Shown here piece by piece: positions 1 through 9,580 of a DNA stretch of 64,000 bases (the stretch's first letter is position 1; each line of letters begins with the position of its first letter). The notes below the pieces were generated by a model. It saw only the letters and a list, made by a program, of their open reading frames with translations. It had not been told where the DNA came from and searched no databases. Source of the stretch: Pseudomonas silesiensis (lineage in GTDB: Bacteria > Pseudomonadota > Gammaproteobacteria > Pseudomonadales > Pseudomonadaceae); assembly GCF_001661075.1 (NCBI RefSeq), contig NZ_CP014870.1, forward strand, positions 2,314,501 to 2,378,500, given 5' to 3'. The position numbers were made by a program, and so were the translations under genes.

Positions 1-61
1 CCGGACGTACAACCCCCTGTCGCATTCCGCGACATTCATGTTCTGAGAGAAGGAGCTTTAC

Positions 62-544
62 ATGGCAATTCCGATTTATCTGTGGCTGCAAGATGACGGC
101 GGTGCAGACATCAAAGGGTCGGTGGACGTACAAAAACGCGAGGGCAGCATTGAGGTGTTGGCGCAAGATCACAGTCTGTACAGCCCCACCGACAACAACA
201 CCGGCAAGTTGACTGGCCCACGGGTGCATACCCCGTTCCAGTTCACCAAGGAAATCGATGCTTCCAGCCCCTACCTGTACAAGGCGGTATCCAAGGGGCA
301 GACCCTCAAGAGCGCCGAGTTCAAATGGTACCGCATCAACGAGGCTGGCGAGGAAGTCGAGTACTACAACACCTTGTTGGAAAACGTCAAGGTGGTGAAA
401 GTCGCGTCGAAAATGCACGACATCAAGGACCCGACCAAGGAGAAGCACAACCACCTGGAGTTGATTGAGCTGCGTTACGAGAAAATCACCTGGACCTACA
501 AGGACGGCAACATCAGCTGGTCCGACGCCTGGGCCGATCGTTAA
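62..544 (+). CDS. hcp: T6SS tube protein Hcp (TssD)
   Basis: Hcp forms the hexameric rings of the T6SS inner tube and is secreted with VgrG. The 160-residue length and the start MAIPIYLWLQDDGGADIKGS are typical of the Hcp1 family; from memory the whole protein is close to enterobacterial Hcp proteins. There is no signal peptide, as expected. A good ribosome site (AAGGAG, about 50-55) sits 6 bases before ATG. It opens the visible part of the locus, and clpV follows after a 160-base gap holding a hairpin. The sheath genes tssB and tssC are not in the window and are expected upstream. Confidence 0.96.
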   Translation: MAIPIYLWLQDDGGADIKGSVDVQKREGSIEVLAQDHSLYSPTDNNTGKLTGPRVHTPFQFTKEIDASSPYLYKAVSKGQTLKSAEFKWYRINEAGEEVEYYNTLLENVKVVKVASKMHDIKDPTKEKHNHLELIELRYEKITWTYKDGNISWSDAWADR

Positions 545-560
545 AGCACAGTCGTAAAAG

Positions 561-586
561 CCGGCAGACGAACTCGTGTCTGCCGG
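561..586 (+). terminator. Hairpin between hcp and clpV (attenuator or 3' end stabiliser)
   Basis: A 9-bp perfect stem (CCGGCAGAC / GTCTGCCGG) with an 8-base loop lies 17 bases after the hcp stop. It is preceded by AAAAG and followed by only TTCCC, so it is not a strong intrinsic terminator. Inference: it limits read-through or protects the hcp mRNA end, letting Hcp be made in excess over the downstream structural genes. Confidence 0.5.
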
Positions 587-704
587 TTCCCGGTGTGTCG
601 GGCAGAGCGTCCGTTAACGGGCGCTCCACCCTGCACATCGAATTTCATCCCCGCCACCTGCACAACCGGCTACGCGCCGAGAACCCGAACAAGGACGCGC
701 CCCC

Positions 705-3371
705 ATGGCCCCCAATCCCACCCGTTTGCTCCGCCGCCTCAACCCCTATTGCGCCCAGGCGCTGAGCGCGGCGGCTTCGTTGTGCCAAAGCCGCGGCCAT
801 GGACAGATCAGCATCGAGCACTGGCTGCTCAAGCTGCTGGAGCAGGGCGAGGGCGACCTGACCCTCATCGCCCGCCGCTACGAATGGGATATGGACGCGC
901 TCTGGCGTGGGCTGCTCGACCATCTCGACAGCCTGCCACGCAGCGTGCAGGGCAAGCCGCAGCTGTGCGGCAAGTTGCAGCAACTGATCAGTAACGCGTG
1001 GCTGCGCGCCTCCCTGGACGACGACCACGAGCGCCTGCGTTCCGCGCATCTGCTCGGTGCGTTGCTGGACACTCCAGGCCTGCTCGCGTGCGACGCCGCC
1101 TGGCCGCTGCTCAGCCTCAGTGATGTTCAATTGCAGCGTTTGTCTGCGCTGCTCGATCAACACTCCGAAGAGCGTCCGCAAGTACAGCAAGAAGTTGCCT
1201 TGGGCCAGATGGACGTGTCTGCTGGCCAACCGATTACCCCGCCATCCGGTGCCGACATGCAGGATGTCCTGCAGGCGGTGCTGGACAAATTCACCCAGGA
1301 CATCACCGCCAAGGCCAGGGCAGGGCGGATCGACCCGGTGTTCGGCCGTGACGATGAGATCCGCCAGGTCATCGACATCCTCAGTCGCCGACGCAAGAAC
1401 AATCCGATGCTGGTCGGCGAACCCGGGGTCGGCAAGACCGCCCTGGTCGAAGGCCTGGCCTTGCGCATTGCCCAGGGCAATGTCCCGGACAGTCTCAAGC
1501 CAGTCAGCTTGCGCACCCTCGACCTGGGGCTGTTGCAAGCGGGCGCCGGGGTCAAAGGCGAATTCGAACAGCGCCTGAAAAACATCATCGACGCCGTGCA
1601 GCAATCAGCCAGCCCGGTGCTGCTGTTTATCGACGAAGCCCACACCCTGATCGGCGCCGGCAACCAGGCGGGCGGCGCCGACGCGGCGAATCTGCTCAAG
1701 CCTGCCCTGGCCCGTGGGGAACTGCGCACCATCGCTGCCACCACCTGGAGCGAGTACAAACAATACTTCGAGCGCGATGCCGCCCTCGAGCGGCGCTTCC
1801 AGACCGTCAAGGTGGACGAGCCGGACGATGCCGGCGCCTGCCTCATGCTGCGGGGCCTCAAGGCGCGCTACGCCAGTCACCATGGCGTGCACATCCAGGA
1901 CGCGGCGGTACAGGCCGCGGTCAGCTTGTCGCGGCGCTACCTGACCGGCCGGCAACTGCCGGACAAAGCCGTCGACCTGCTCGACACCGCCAGCGCGCGA
2001 GTGCGCATGAGCCTCGACTGTGAACCCCAGGAACTGGTCCGGCTCAAGGCCCGGCAGGCCGCCCTGGAACTGGAGAGCCAGGCCCTCGAAGAGGATCGGC
2101 AAGTCATGGGCGGCAACGCCGGCGAGCGTCTGGCGACGATCGCTGCGCAACAGGCGGATTTGCAAGATGAACACACCGAGCTCGACCAGCAATACCGGCA
2201 TGAACTCGCCCTGTCACGACAATTGCTCGACGCACGCCAGGCCGAACCACCGCGGCCGGATGTCTGCGAACAGTTGCAACGACGACTGACCGACGCCCAG
2301 GGCAACCAACCCTTGCTGGCCCTCGACGTCAGCGCCCGCAGCGTCGCCGAAGTGATCGCCGACTGGACCGGGGTGCCACTGGGCAGTCTGCTCAAGGACG
2401 AACACGCCAACCTGCTGGCACTAGAGCAGCAATTGAGCGAACGGGTCATCGGCCAGGAGCCGGCGTTGAATGCCCTTGCCCAGCGGCTGCGGGCCGCCAG
2501 GACCGGCCTGACCGAAGAACAGGCGCCGCTGGGGGTGTTCCTGCTGGTGGGCACCAGTGGCGTCGGCAAGACCGAGACCGCACTGGCCCTGGCCGACTGC
2601 CTGTTTGGAGGCGAGAAATCGCTGATCACCCTCAACCTCTCCGAGTACCAGGAAGCCCACACCGTCAGCCAACTCAAAGGCTCGCCGCCGGGCTACGTCG
2701 GTTACGGCCAGGGGGGCGTACTCACCGAAGCCGTGCGTCAACGGCCCTACAGCGTGGTGCTGCTCGACGAAGTGGAGAAGGCCCACCGCGATGTCATCAA
2801 CCTGTTTTACCAGGTGTTCGACCGTGGCTTCATGCGCGATGGCGAAGGGCGTGAAATCGACTTCCGTAACACCGTCATTCTGATGACTTCCAACCTCGGC
2901 AGCGACCCACTGCAGGCCTGCCTGCAGCAACAGCCTGACGCGCCGGACAGCACCCTGCAGGAACTGCTGCGGCCGATCCTGCGCGAGCACTTCCAGCCGG
3001 CCCTGCTGGCGCGTTTCCAGACCCTGATCTACCGCCCGCTGCAAGCCGACGCCCTCAAGGGCATCGTCGTCCTCAAGCTGGCCCGGGTGGCCCGGCGTCT
3101 GCAGCGTCACTACGGCCTGGCCTGCCAGATTGACGAGGCCCTCAACGACGCCCTGGTTGCCGCCTGCCTGCTGCCCGACTCCGGCGCGCGCAACATCGAC
3201 AGCCTGCTCAACCAGCAGATCCTGCCGGTGCTCAGCCAGCAACTGCTGCAACGCCAGGCGGCCGGGCAGACAACCGACGGCGTGAACCTGGGCTACAGCG
3301 ACGATTACGGCGTAACCCTGCATTTCACCAACGCCCACGACGCCGCGCACCTTGCCGCGATGGAGGGGTGA
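705..3371 (+). CDS. clpV: T6SS sheath-recycling ATPase ClpV (TssH)
   Basis: ClpV is the AAA+ unfoldase that disassembles the contracted TssB/TssC sheath. The 888-residue protein has a Clp N-domain, a first ATPase module with Walker A GEPGVGKTAL near residue 238 and Walker B LLFIDEAH near 310, a middle coiled-coil region (about 430-520), and a second module with GTSGVGKTET near 616 and VVLLDEVEKAH near 688. Length, order and the divergent N-domain fit TssH rather than ClpB. Its stop overlaps or abuts the vgrG start region, so the two are translationally linked. The long antisense reading frames over this gene are composition shadows. Confidence 0.96.
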   Translation: MAPNPTRLLRRLNPYCAQALSAAASLCQSRGHGQISIEHWLLKLLEQGEGDLTLIARRYEWDMDALWRGLLDHLDSLPRSVQGKPQLCGKLQQLISNAWLRASLDDDHERLRSAHLLGALLDTPGLLACDAAWPLLSLSDVQLQRLSALLDQHSEERPQVQQEVALGQMDVSAGQPITPPSGADMQDVLQAVLDKFTQDITAKARAGRIDPVFGRDDEIRQVIDILSRRRKNNPMLVGEPGVGKTALVEGLALRIAQGNVPDSLKPVSLRTLDLGLLQAGAGVKGEFEQRLKNIIDAVQQSASPVLLFIDEAHTLIGAGNQAGGADAANLLKPALARGELRTIAATTWSEYKQYFERDAALERRFQTVKVDEPDDAGACLMLRGLKARYASHHGVHIQDAAVQAAVSLSRRYLTGRQLPDKAVDLLDTASARVRMSLDCEPQELVRLKARQAALELESQALEEDRQVMGGNAGERLATIAAQQADLQDEHTELDQQYRHELALSRQLLDARQAEPPRPDVCEQLQRRLTDAQGNQPLLALDVSARSVAEVIADWTGVPLGSLLKDEHANLLALEQQLSERVIGQEPALNALAQRLRAARTGLTEEQAPLGVFLLVGTSGVGKTETALALADCLFGGEKSLITLNLSEYQEAHTVSQLKGSPPGYVGYGQGGVLTEAVRQRPYSVVLLDEVEKAHRDVINLFYQVFDRGFMRDGEGREIDFRNTVILMTSNLGSDPLQACLQQQPDAPDSTLQELLRPILREHFQPALLARFQTLIYRPLQADALKGIVVLKLARVARRLQRHYGLACQIDEALNDALVAACLLPDSGARNIDSLLNQQILPVLSQQLLQRQAAGQTTDGVNLGYSDDYGVTLHFTNAHDAAHLAAMEG

Positions 3372-3373
3372 AC

Positions 3374-5752
3374 GTGTCCAGCCAACTGCCCACCTTCTTC
3401 GACCACAGCCGGCACACACTCAGCGTCCACAACTTCGACGCCACCCTCGACGTCCTGGCCTTCCACGGCGAAGAACAACTCAGCCAGCCGTTCCACTACG
3501 TCATCGAATTCACCTGCACCGAACAGGACATCGCCGCCGACCAGTTGCTCAACCGCGACGCCCGCTTCAGCCTGCACGCCCCACCGCGCAAGCCCACCTT
3601 CCTGACCCGGGACCTGCCGATCAAACCGCTGCGCACCCTGCACGGCGTGGTCACCGGCTTCAAGCGCCTGTCCGGCTCCGTCGACGAAGCCCGCTACGAA
3701 ATCACCCTGCAACCGCGCCTGGCACTGCTCGCCCGCGGCCAGCAGTTCCGCCTCTATCAACACCAGTCGGTGCCGGAAATCGTCGAACACATCCTGCGCA
3801 GCCGCCACGATTTTCGCGGCGAGGATTTTTACTTCAAGCTCACCCGCAAGTACCCCAGGCGCCTGCAAGTCATGCAATACGGCGAAAGCGACTTGGCCTT
3901 CATCGCCCGCCTGCTGGCCGAAGTCGGCATCTGGTACCGCTTCACCAGCGACGAACGCCTGCACCTCGACGTCGTCGAATTCCACGACGACCAGCTGCAT
4001 TACCAGTCCGGCATCGAGCTGCCTTGCCACTCGCCGGCCGGCCTGAGCAGCAGCGAGCAGGACGGCGTCTGGGCCTTGCAAACCCAACACCAGGTGGTGG
4101 AACGCCAGGTCAATATCCGCACCTACCAGCACCGCGACGCCTACGCCCACCTGGACGGCGAGATCGACCACACCCGCGGCGCGACCACCACCTACGGCGA
4201 GGCCTACCACTACGCCGAACCCTACACCGCCCTCGGCGACCGCTATCAATTCTACGAAGACCTGCCACCGGAAACCGGCTACTTCTACGCCCGCCTGCAA
4301 CACGAACGTTACCTCAACGACCAGACCCGCCTCAGCGGCACCAGCAGCAGCGCCACCCTGGCCCCGGGCCAGGTGCTGAAAATCACCGGCGGCGCGCCCC
4401 AGGCCTTCGCCCGCGGCACGGTCATCACCCACCTCAGCACCCGCGCCGCCCGCGACGCCAGCTTCGAAGCCCGGTTCCAGGCCATCCCCTATTCGGAAAG
4501 CGTGTGCTTCCGCCCACCGCTGCAGCCCAAACCGCAAATCGCCGGCACCCTCCCGGCCCGGGTCAGCAACCCGCAAAAACACGACCCCTACGCCGAAATC
4601 GACGTTGAAGGGCGCTACTGCGTGCAGTTCCTGTTCGACCGCGACACCTGGAAACCCGGCGAGGAAAGCATGTGGCTGCGCCTGGCCCGGCCCTACGCCG
4701 GCGACACCCACGGCCTGCACCTGCCGCTGATCGCCGGCACCGAAGTGGCGGTGGCCTTCGAACAGGGCGACCCCGACCGCCCCTACATCGCCCACGCCCT
4801 GCACGACAGCGAGCACCGCGACCACGTGACCCTGCGCGCGCGCAATTACAAACGCAACGTGCTGCGCACGCCGGCCAACAACAAGCTGCGGATGGAGGAC
4901 ACAAGGGGCAAAGAGCACGTCAAGCTGAGTACCGAGCACAGTGGCAAGAGCCAGCTGAATCTTGGGCATTTGGTCGATGCCGAGCAGCAGCGGCGGGGTG
5001 AAGGGTTTGAGTTGCGCACCGATGGCTGGGGGTCGATTCGGGCGGGGAAGGGGGTGTTTATCAGTGCCGATGAACAGGCCAAGGCGCAGGGGCCGGTCCT
5101 GGAAATGAGCGCGGCCATCGGCCGCCTGCAACAGGCGGGGGAGCAGCTGCAGCAACTTTCTGAAAATGCCCAGGCCGCCAACGCAGATCCCGCGGATGTG
5201 CAGGCACAACTGGCATTCGTGCGCCAACAACTCGAAGAGCTCAAAGCCGCCGTAGTACTCCTCAGCGCGCCCCAGGGCATCGCCCTCACCAGCGGCAAGC
5301 ATCTGCAATTGGCCGCGCAAAACAACCTGATGCTCAACGCCGGCGGCGAAGCCGACCTCAGCGTGGTCAAGCGCCTGTTCATCGGCGTGGGGCAGGGGCT
5401 CAGCCTGTTCGTGCGCAAGCTGGGCATCAAGCTGATCGCCAATCACGGGCCAGTAAGCGTGCAAGCGCAAAACGACACGCTCGAACTGATGGCCCGTCAC
5501 GGCCTGGCAATCACCAGTACCGAAGACGAAATCCACATCACCGCCAAGAAGAAAATCACCCTCAACGCCGGCGGCAGCTACATCACCCTCGACCCCTCCA
5601 GTATCGAATCGGGAACGGCAGGTGATTACAAGGTCAAGTCGGCGCATTTCGCCTACAGCGGTGCAGCCAAGCAATCGCTGGAAATACCGCCCCTGGCTCA
5701 ATTAACCGAGCATAACTCCACGTCTCTGGGGCGTACGGATTTCTCCGGCTGA
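3374..5752 (+). CDS. vgrG: T6SS spike protein VgrG (TssI)
   Basis: VgrG trimers form the spike on top of the Hcp tube. The roughly 792-residue protein has the gp27-like part in the first ~400 residues, an OB/gp5-like segment (YAEIDVEGRYCVQFLFDRD and following), and a C-terminal DUF2345-type beta-helix segment after about residue 590 (SAPQGIALTSGKHLQLAAQN). The chosen GTG at 3374 has GGAGGGG just upstream at good spacing; GTG at 3368, overlapping the clpV stop, is the alternative and adds two residues. No separate enzymatic domain is seen at the C-terminus. The next gene is the likely cargo. Codon composition becomes less GC-rich after about 4900. Confidence 0.95.
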   Translation: MSSQLPTFFDHSRHTLSVHNFDATLDVLAFHGEEQLSQPFHYVIEFTCTEQDIAADQLLNRDARFSLHAPPRKPTFLTRDLPIKPLRTLHGVVTGFKRLSGSVDEARYEITLQPRLALLARGQQFRLYQHQSVPEIVEHILRSRHDFRGEDFYFKLTRKYPRRLQVMQYGESDLAFIARLLAEVGIWYRFTSDERLHLDVVEFHDDQLHYQSGIELPCHSPAGLSSSEQDGVWALQTQHQVVERQVNIRTYQHRDAYAHLDGEIDHTRGATTTYGEAYHYAEPYTALGDRYQFYEDLPPETGYFYARLQHERYLNDQTRLSGTSSSATLAPGQVLKITGGAPQAFARGTVITHLSTRAARDASFEARFQAIPYSESVCFRPPLQPKPQIAGTLPARVSNPQKHDPYAEIDVEGRYCVQFLFDRDTWKPGEESMWLRLARPYAGDTHGLHLPLIAGTEVAVAFEQGDPDRPYIAHALHDSEHRDHVTLRARNYKRNVLRTPANNKLRMEDTRGKEHVKLSTEHSGKSQLNLGHLVDAEQQRRGEGFELRTDGWGSIRAGKGVFISADEQAKAQGPVLEMSAAIGRLQQAGEQLQQLSENAQAANADPADVQAQLAFVRQQLEELKAAVVLLSAPQGIALTSGKHLQLAAQNNLMLNAGGEADLSVVKRLFIGVGQGLSLFVRKLGIKLIANHGPVSVQAQNDTLELMARHGLAITSTEDEIHITAKKKITLNAGGSYITLDPSSIESGTAGDYKVKSAHFAYSGAAKQSLEIPPLAQLTEHNSTSLGRTDFSG

Positions 5753-5786
5753 TCCCTTTTTCGCAAAACAAGGAGCGACATTCGAC

Positions 5787-8468
5787 ATGGCCAACTTGCT
5801 TGCCCGACTTTTTGGTTTTCACGACACCCGCAGTGACTCGCGGGTGGATCGGCCGGCACCGCCGGTCTTGCCGACGCCTGACACCCGGCCTGTTCCATTG
5901 TCTCCAGCACCCAGTAGCGACACTCTGCCACCGCTGAAAAACTGGAGCCATCCGTTCAAGTGCAAAGATCCGCTCGGGGACAAACGCAACCCGCTGTCGC
6001 AGCTCACCCACATGGCCAAGGCCAAAGCCGGCTATTTTCCCTTGGGACGCAGCGGCCTCTGGCACGGCGGCGTGCACTTCGACAGCGGCACCGCCGGCGA
6101 CCTGAATCAATCCAGCGTGCACTGCCTGGCCGACGGCGAAGTAGTGGCGTATCGCATCGACACGCAGGCGCCGACCACGACCTATTTCGTCAATAAACAA
6201 ACCGTAGAAAAGCCGTTCTCGCGTAACTTCGTACTGGTCCGCCATCGGCTTCAGCCACCGAAGATCGAAGGCCGCCCGGACATGCCGCGCAGCCTGATCT
6301 TCTACAGCCTGTACATGCACCTGCGGGATTGGTCGGTGTACCGGAAGGACGCCGCCATCGTTCGTCCAGCGTGTTGGCCCGAGAGCCCGATCCTTCGCGT
6401 TAAACAGACGGTGAACGACGTCCGCCCCGGAAACCTTGAAGAGCGTGGCCTGAACGTGCGTATCAAGGCCTGGCCGGGCCAAGTGATCGACCTCCTGCCA
6501 CCGGGTGCCGAGGTGACCGTCAGTGGAGAGGGCAGCTATCGCAAGCTGGAGAACAGCCTCGGCCCCGCCAAACTGATCAACGCCGATGGCTCGATAGCCG
6601 GCTACCTCGCCGCCAGCCTTCTGCAACCGGTTGCCGGCAACGAGTACCGCATCACGTCAACGCAAGAGAGGGTCAATGTTCGCGCTGAACCAAGCGCTTC
6701 TAGCCAGGTACTTGTAGAACTGCCGGTGGGAACGTTAGTCAGGGTCAGCGGTGAAGGCGAGTTTCGTAAGCTGGAACGCGTGAATCAGTATGTGCATTTC
6801 GACTCGCTGGAAGGTGCGCAGGAACCGCTGGCGTTAGATCGCGTGGTGGTGCTCGACACGCCTGTTCCCATCAAGGCCGGCGCGTTGATCGGTCACCTCG
6901 GCGAGTACCAGGACGGCGGCGCTGATCAGCCAGAGGAAAAGCTGCACCTGGAAGTGTTCAGTAACGATGACGTCGATTTATTCATCAAGGACAGTCGCGA
7001 CTGGGCCCAGCGCCTACCGGATAAGGACAGAACCTGGCTGAAGCTAGCCAAAGGCACCGCTGTGGTGCCTCATCAAGAGAATGCCACCGCAGCCCAACTG
7101 AAGGTATGGAGCGCCGACAGCCCAATCAGTGCTGCCGACTTATTGGTCCCCAAGAGTGTGCTGGAGGCTTTGCCGGCCGACAGAAAAATCCAGGTGGCCG
7201 CGAGCGACAGCCGCAAAGCCAGCAACTGGTATCGCCTGGATGGGCTGCTCCACGACGCCGACAACCACCTGCTCGACGGTTGGGTGCGCGAAGAAGTCGG
7301 CATCACGCCTTGGCTCAGTCCCTGGTCGTGGGAGGGCTATGACCTTATTTTCGACTACAGCACCCCCAAACACTTGATGGCCTCCTTTCTCAGTGCCGTC
7401 GACGGTTTCACCGAAGAGCAACGCGAGCGCTTCCGGCCCTTGGCTGATAAAGACGACAAGGGGCCGATGAAAAGCCGGCTGTACGAGATCATCGACCGTA
7501 ACCGCGACGGTAAGATGACCGCCGAAGAACTGCAAGCGGTCCTCCACCTGCCGGCCCATGCGCAAGCGATCTCGCAGTTGATCATCCGCAAGGAAAGCGA
7601 GTGGTTTCACCAGGCGAGGAAGTGGGACGCGCTGGATGAATTGCTCGGCCATAGCGGCTCGACTCCGCATCTGAACTGGTTGGCGGAGAAGCAGCGGATC
7701 CAGCAGATGTGTTGGTGGGGTGAGGTGGCGGAGAAAGTGGGGTTGCCGTCGTGGGGCAAGGTCTTTCACTTTCATCCAGTTGGCTTGGCAATGAGGTTTA
7801 ATGTTGCATGCCCTGAAGAGTGCATTGTTGAAACATACAGGCTGGAGAGTGCCGGTGGCCCACTTGTTGTTTCTAAAGAGTCATTTGAATTGATCCTGGA
7901 AAAGGAAGGATATAGTAAATATCCCTATGTGCCAGCTGGAGCGAGCGGAGTTACTGTTGGATACGGGTATGACTTGGGGCAGCAAACGATAGCGCAAGTT
8001 CGTCAGGATTTTGCCCAGATCTATAGTCAGTCAGATATTGAAACTCTGATAGTTTCGGTTGGAAAACAAGGCGATCAAGCGAGAAGCGTCTTGAGCTCTG
8101 TCAATCATGTGTCTATAAGCAAAGAAGACTCCATCGCCCTTGCTATAAAAATGAAAAAACGCTATGCGCAGTTGGTAATCAATGCTTACCCCGGGGTTAT
8201 GGGCTTGCACCCGCATTGCCAAGGAGCACTTCTATCTCTTGTGGTTAACAGAGGCAACTCTTTTACGCAACCAAATACCGAATCTCGGTTGGAGATGAAA
8301 CAAATAAACGATGACTTATTAAATTTTAGTCCGGAAAAAATTCCATCTAGGCTTCGCTCGATGAAAAGACTCTGGGAAGGGAAAGCGGGGCTCGGGGGGT
8401 TGATAATCCGCCGAGAAGATGAGGCCAAACTTTTTGAGAAGGGTATAAAATGCGACTGTTGGGATTGA
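5787..8468 (+). CDS. T6SS cargo effector: M23-like, SH3b, EF-hand and pesticin-like lysozyme domains
   Basis: Probable peptidoglycan-degrading antibacterial effector carried by the VgrG encoded just before it. The 893-residue protein has no signal peptide. A degenerate M23-like region (WHGGVHF at residue 92, LADGEVVAY, SLYMHL) keeps histidines but has His where M23 has the metal-binding Asp. Two SH3b-like modules follow (about 205-275 and 286-345). An EF-hand-like loop DRNRDGKMTAEEL starts at 570. The last ~190 residues resemble the pesticin/T4-lysozyme fold: E707 in LEKEGY, T723 and D729 in VTVGYGYDLG. The T-to-D spacing of 6 equals that of pesticin T201/D207. The gene turns AT-rich after about 7780. 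Its end overlaps the next gene by 19 bases. Domain names come from recognition of motifs; activity is inferred. Confidence 0.85.
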   Translation: MANLLARLFGFHDTRSDSRVDRPAPPVLPTPDTRPVPLSPAPSSDTLPPLKNWSHPFKCKDPLGDKRNPLSQLTHMAKAKAGYFPLGRSGLWHGGVHFDSGTAGDLNQSSVHCLADGEVVAYRIDTQAPTTTYFVNKQTVEKPFSRNFVLVRHRLQPPKIEGRPDMPRSLIFYSLYMHLRDWSVYRKDAAIVRPACWPESPILRVKQTVNDVRPGNLEERGLNVRIKAWPGQVIDLLPPGAEVTVSGEGSYRKLENSLGPAKLINADGSIAGYLAASLLQPVAGNEYRITSTQERVNVRAEPSASSQVLVELPVGTLVRVSGEGEFRKLERVNQYVHFDSLEGAQEPLALDRVVVLDTPVPIKAGALIGHLGEYQDGGADQPEEKLHLEVFSNDDVDLFIKDSRDWAQRLPDKDRTWLKLAKGTAVVPHQENATAAQLKVWSADSPISAADLLVPKSVLEALPADRKIQVAASDSRKASNWYRLDGLLHDADNHLLDGWVREEVGITPWLSPWSWEGYDLIFDYSTPKHLMASFLSAVDGFTEEQRERFRPLADKDDKGPMKSRLYEIIDRNRDGKMTAEELQAVLHLPAHAQAISQLIIRKESEWFHQARKWDALDELLGHSGSTPHLNWLAEKQRIQQMCWWGEVAEKVGLPSWGKVFHFHPVGLAMRFNVACPEECIVETYRLESAGGPLVVSKESFELILEKEGYSKYPYVPAGASGVTVGYGYDLGQQTIAQVRQDFAQIYSQSDIETLIVSVGKQGDQARSVLSSVNHVSISKEDSIALAIKMKKRYAQLVINAYPGVMGLHPHCQGALLSLVVNRGNSFTQPNTESRLEMKQINDDLLNFSPEKIPSRLRSMKRLWEGKAGLGGLIIRREDEAKLFEKGIKCDCWD

Positions 8469-9022
8469 TGGTATGTTTTTCTAACTTTTTTTGGGTTTCG
8501 TTAGTTGTTGCTGGTAATGATTGTAATCCAAATAGCCCGGTCACTAAGGATATTCTTGAGTGCGCAAATTCAGCGTATAAGCGAGTTGACAAAAAACTAA
8601 ATGAGCAATACCGAATATTGGTGTCTAGCTCTAAGTTTCCTAATAAAAACTTACTTCTGGAAGGAGAGCGGGCGTGGATTAAATACAGAGATGCGCACTG
8701 CAATAATATTTACGAGTCTGTATACCCCGGTGAAGAAGCTGGAATTGAGAAAGTAGGGTGTCTTACTTCCTTGACGTCATCAAGACTGGTGGAGTTGGTT
8801 TACTTGGAGACAGGTGCGAGCGGCGATGGTTTCTACAACTCACTTTCAATAATGAGCAAAATTTCTTCAAAAGCAAGGGAGGAAATCCTATCGTACATTG
8901 AGAGCTTGGACCAGGACCCTGAAGAGTCTGAATATTATAAAAAAAATTGTGAGTTGACAGTTCTTGCTCATGCGGAAGTAGAAAGGCTCTGTCGAGTTCG
9001 AATGAAATTTCAGGGTGTGTAG
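8450..9022 (+). CDS. LprI-like (DUF1311) periplasmic protein, candidate immunity protein
   Basis: Likely periplasmic inhibitor protecting the producer from the lysozyme-like effector encoded just upstream. The 190-residue protein starts with a hydrophobic signal-like segment (about 1-21), then follows the LprI N-terminal pattern: paired cysteines, a helix LNEQYRILV, the ERAWIKYRDAHC motif and a closing cysteine with TSSRLVELVY. LprI of Mycobacterium is a known lysozyme inhibitor; members of this fold next to lysozyme-type effectors are plausible immunity proteins. AGAAGGG lies 7 bases before the ATG, which is inside the effector gene, so the two are translationally coupled. The gene is AT-rich like the effector tail. 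The C-terminal ~70 residues are not recognised. Confidence 0.78.
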   Translation: MRLLGLMVCFSNFFWVSLVVAGNDCNPNSPVTKDILECANSAYKRVDKKLNEQYRILVSSSKFPNKNLLLEGERAWIKYRDAHCNNIYESVYPGEEAGIEKVGCLTSLTSSRLVELVYLETGASGDGFYNSLSIMSKISSKAREEILSYIESLDQDPEESEYYKKNCELTVLAHAEVERLCRVRMKFQGV

Positions 9023-9064
9023 GTAGAAGGCGCAGCATTAGAAATACTTAATAGGAGAAATAGG

Positions 9065-9580
9065 ATGATAGCGAGAGTTTTATTTTTGTTGTTGATATCG
9101 CTGTGTGGGCTGAGCTATGCAGAACTATCTCCGTCTTCTTCAGGCTTTTGCGAAACTTTGGATGAACAGGCCGTAAGCCACTGCTTGCAGAGAAGAGTGG
9201 GAGATGGTGACAAACTACTGGGTCAGGTTTATACAGATCTGTATTCAAATGCATCAATGATAAATTCGGGTAGAAGTGGAGGTGTACTTGCTCGCTACAT
9301 AAAAACCTTCGAAAACGACTGTTTAGCAATAGAAATTATAAGCGTTCAAGGGAAGCTGGAAGTATTGGAGAGCATGAATTTATGCAGCTTTGAAGGTAAG
9401 CCTTTTTCAACGGGATTTGCTCAGGCTGGATTCCAAGATATTACCTTTGAAGAAGATGGGATTCACTTAGTTTTAAGCATTGCGCCATTAGAGCCTACGG
9501 GAGAGCAGTTACGTAAATGCTCCATACCAATCGATAACGGGAAAATGAGCCGCTTGTACTGTTCCGAGCCTTTAGAATGA
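9065..9580 (+). CDS. Exported small protein in effector cassette, unrecognised
   Basis: A 171-residue protein with a clear signal peptide (MIARVLFLLLISLCGLSYA) and five cysteines in the mature part, so it is probably periplasmic with disulfides. I do not recognise the family with confidence. The region FCETLDEQAVSHCLQRRVG is faintly like DUF1311 proteins but lacks the WxxxRDxxC motif. AGGAG stands 7 bases before ATG, 42 bases after the LprI-like gene, and base composition is equally AT-rich. Inference: a second immunity or accessory protein of the same cassette, possibly a diverged duplicate immunity gene. Confidence 0.7.
   Translation: MIARVLFLLLISLCGLSYAELSPSSSGFCETLDEQAVSHCLQRRVGDGDKLLGQVYTDLYSNASMINSGRSGGVLARYIKTFENDCLAIEIISVQGKLEVLESMNLCSFEGKPFSTGFAQAGFQDITFEEDGIHLVLSIAPLEPTGEQLRKCSIPIDNGKMSRLYCSEPLE

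Noticed and set aside
645-1604. Long minus-strand frame over clpV
   Set aside because: Shadow of the ClpV ATPase gene; translation has no domain.
3305-5701. A 798-codon minus-strand frame over vgrG
   Set aside because: No family similarity, no ribosome site and complete overlap with a certain vgrG; it results from high third-position GC.
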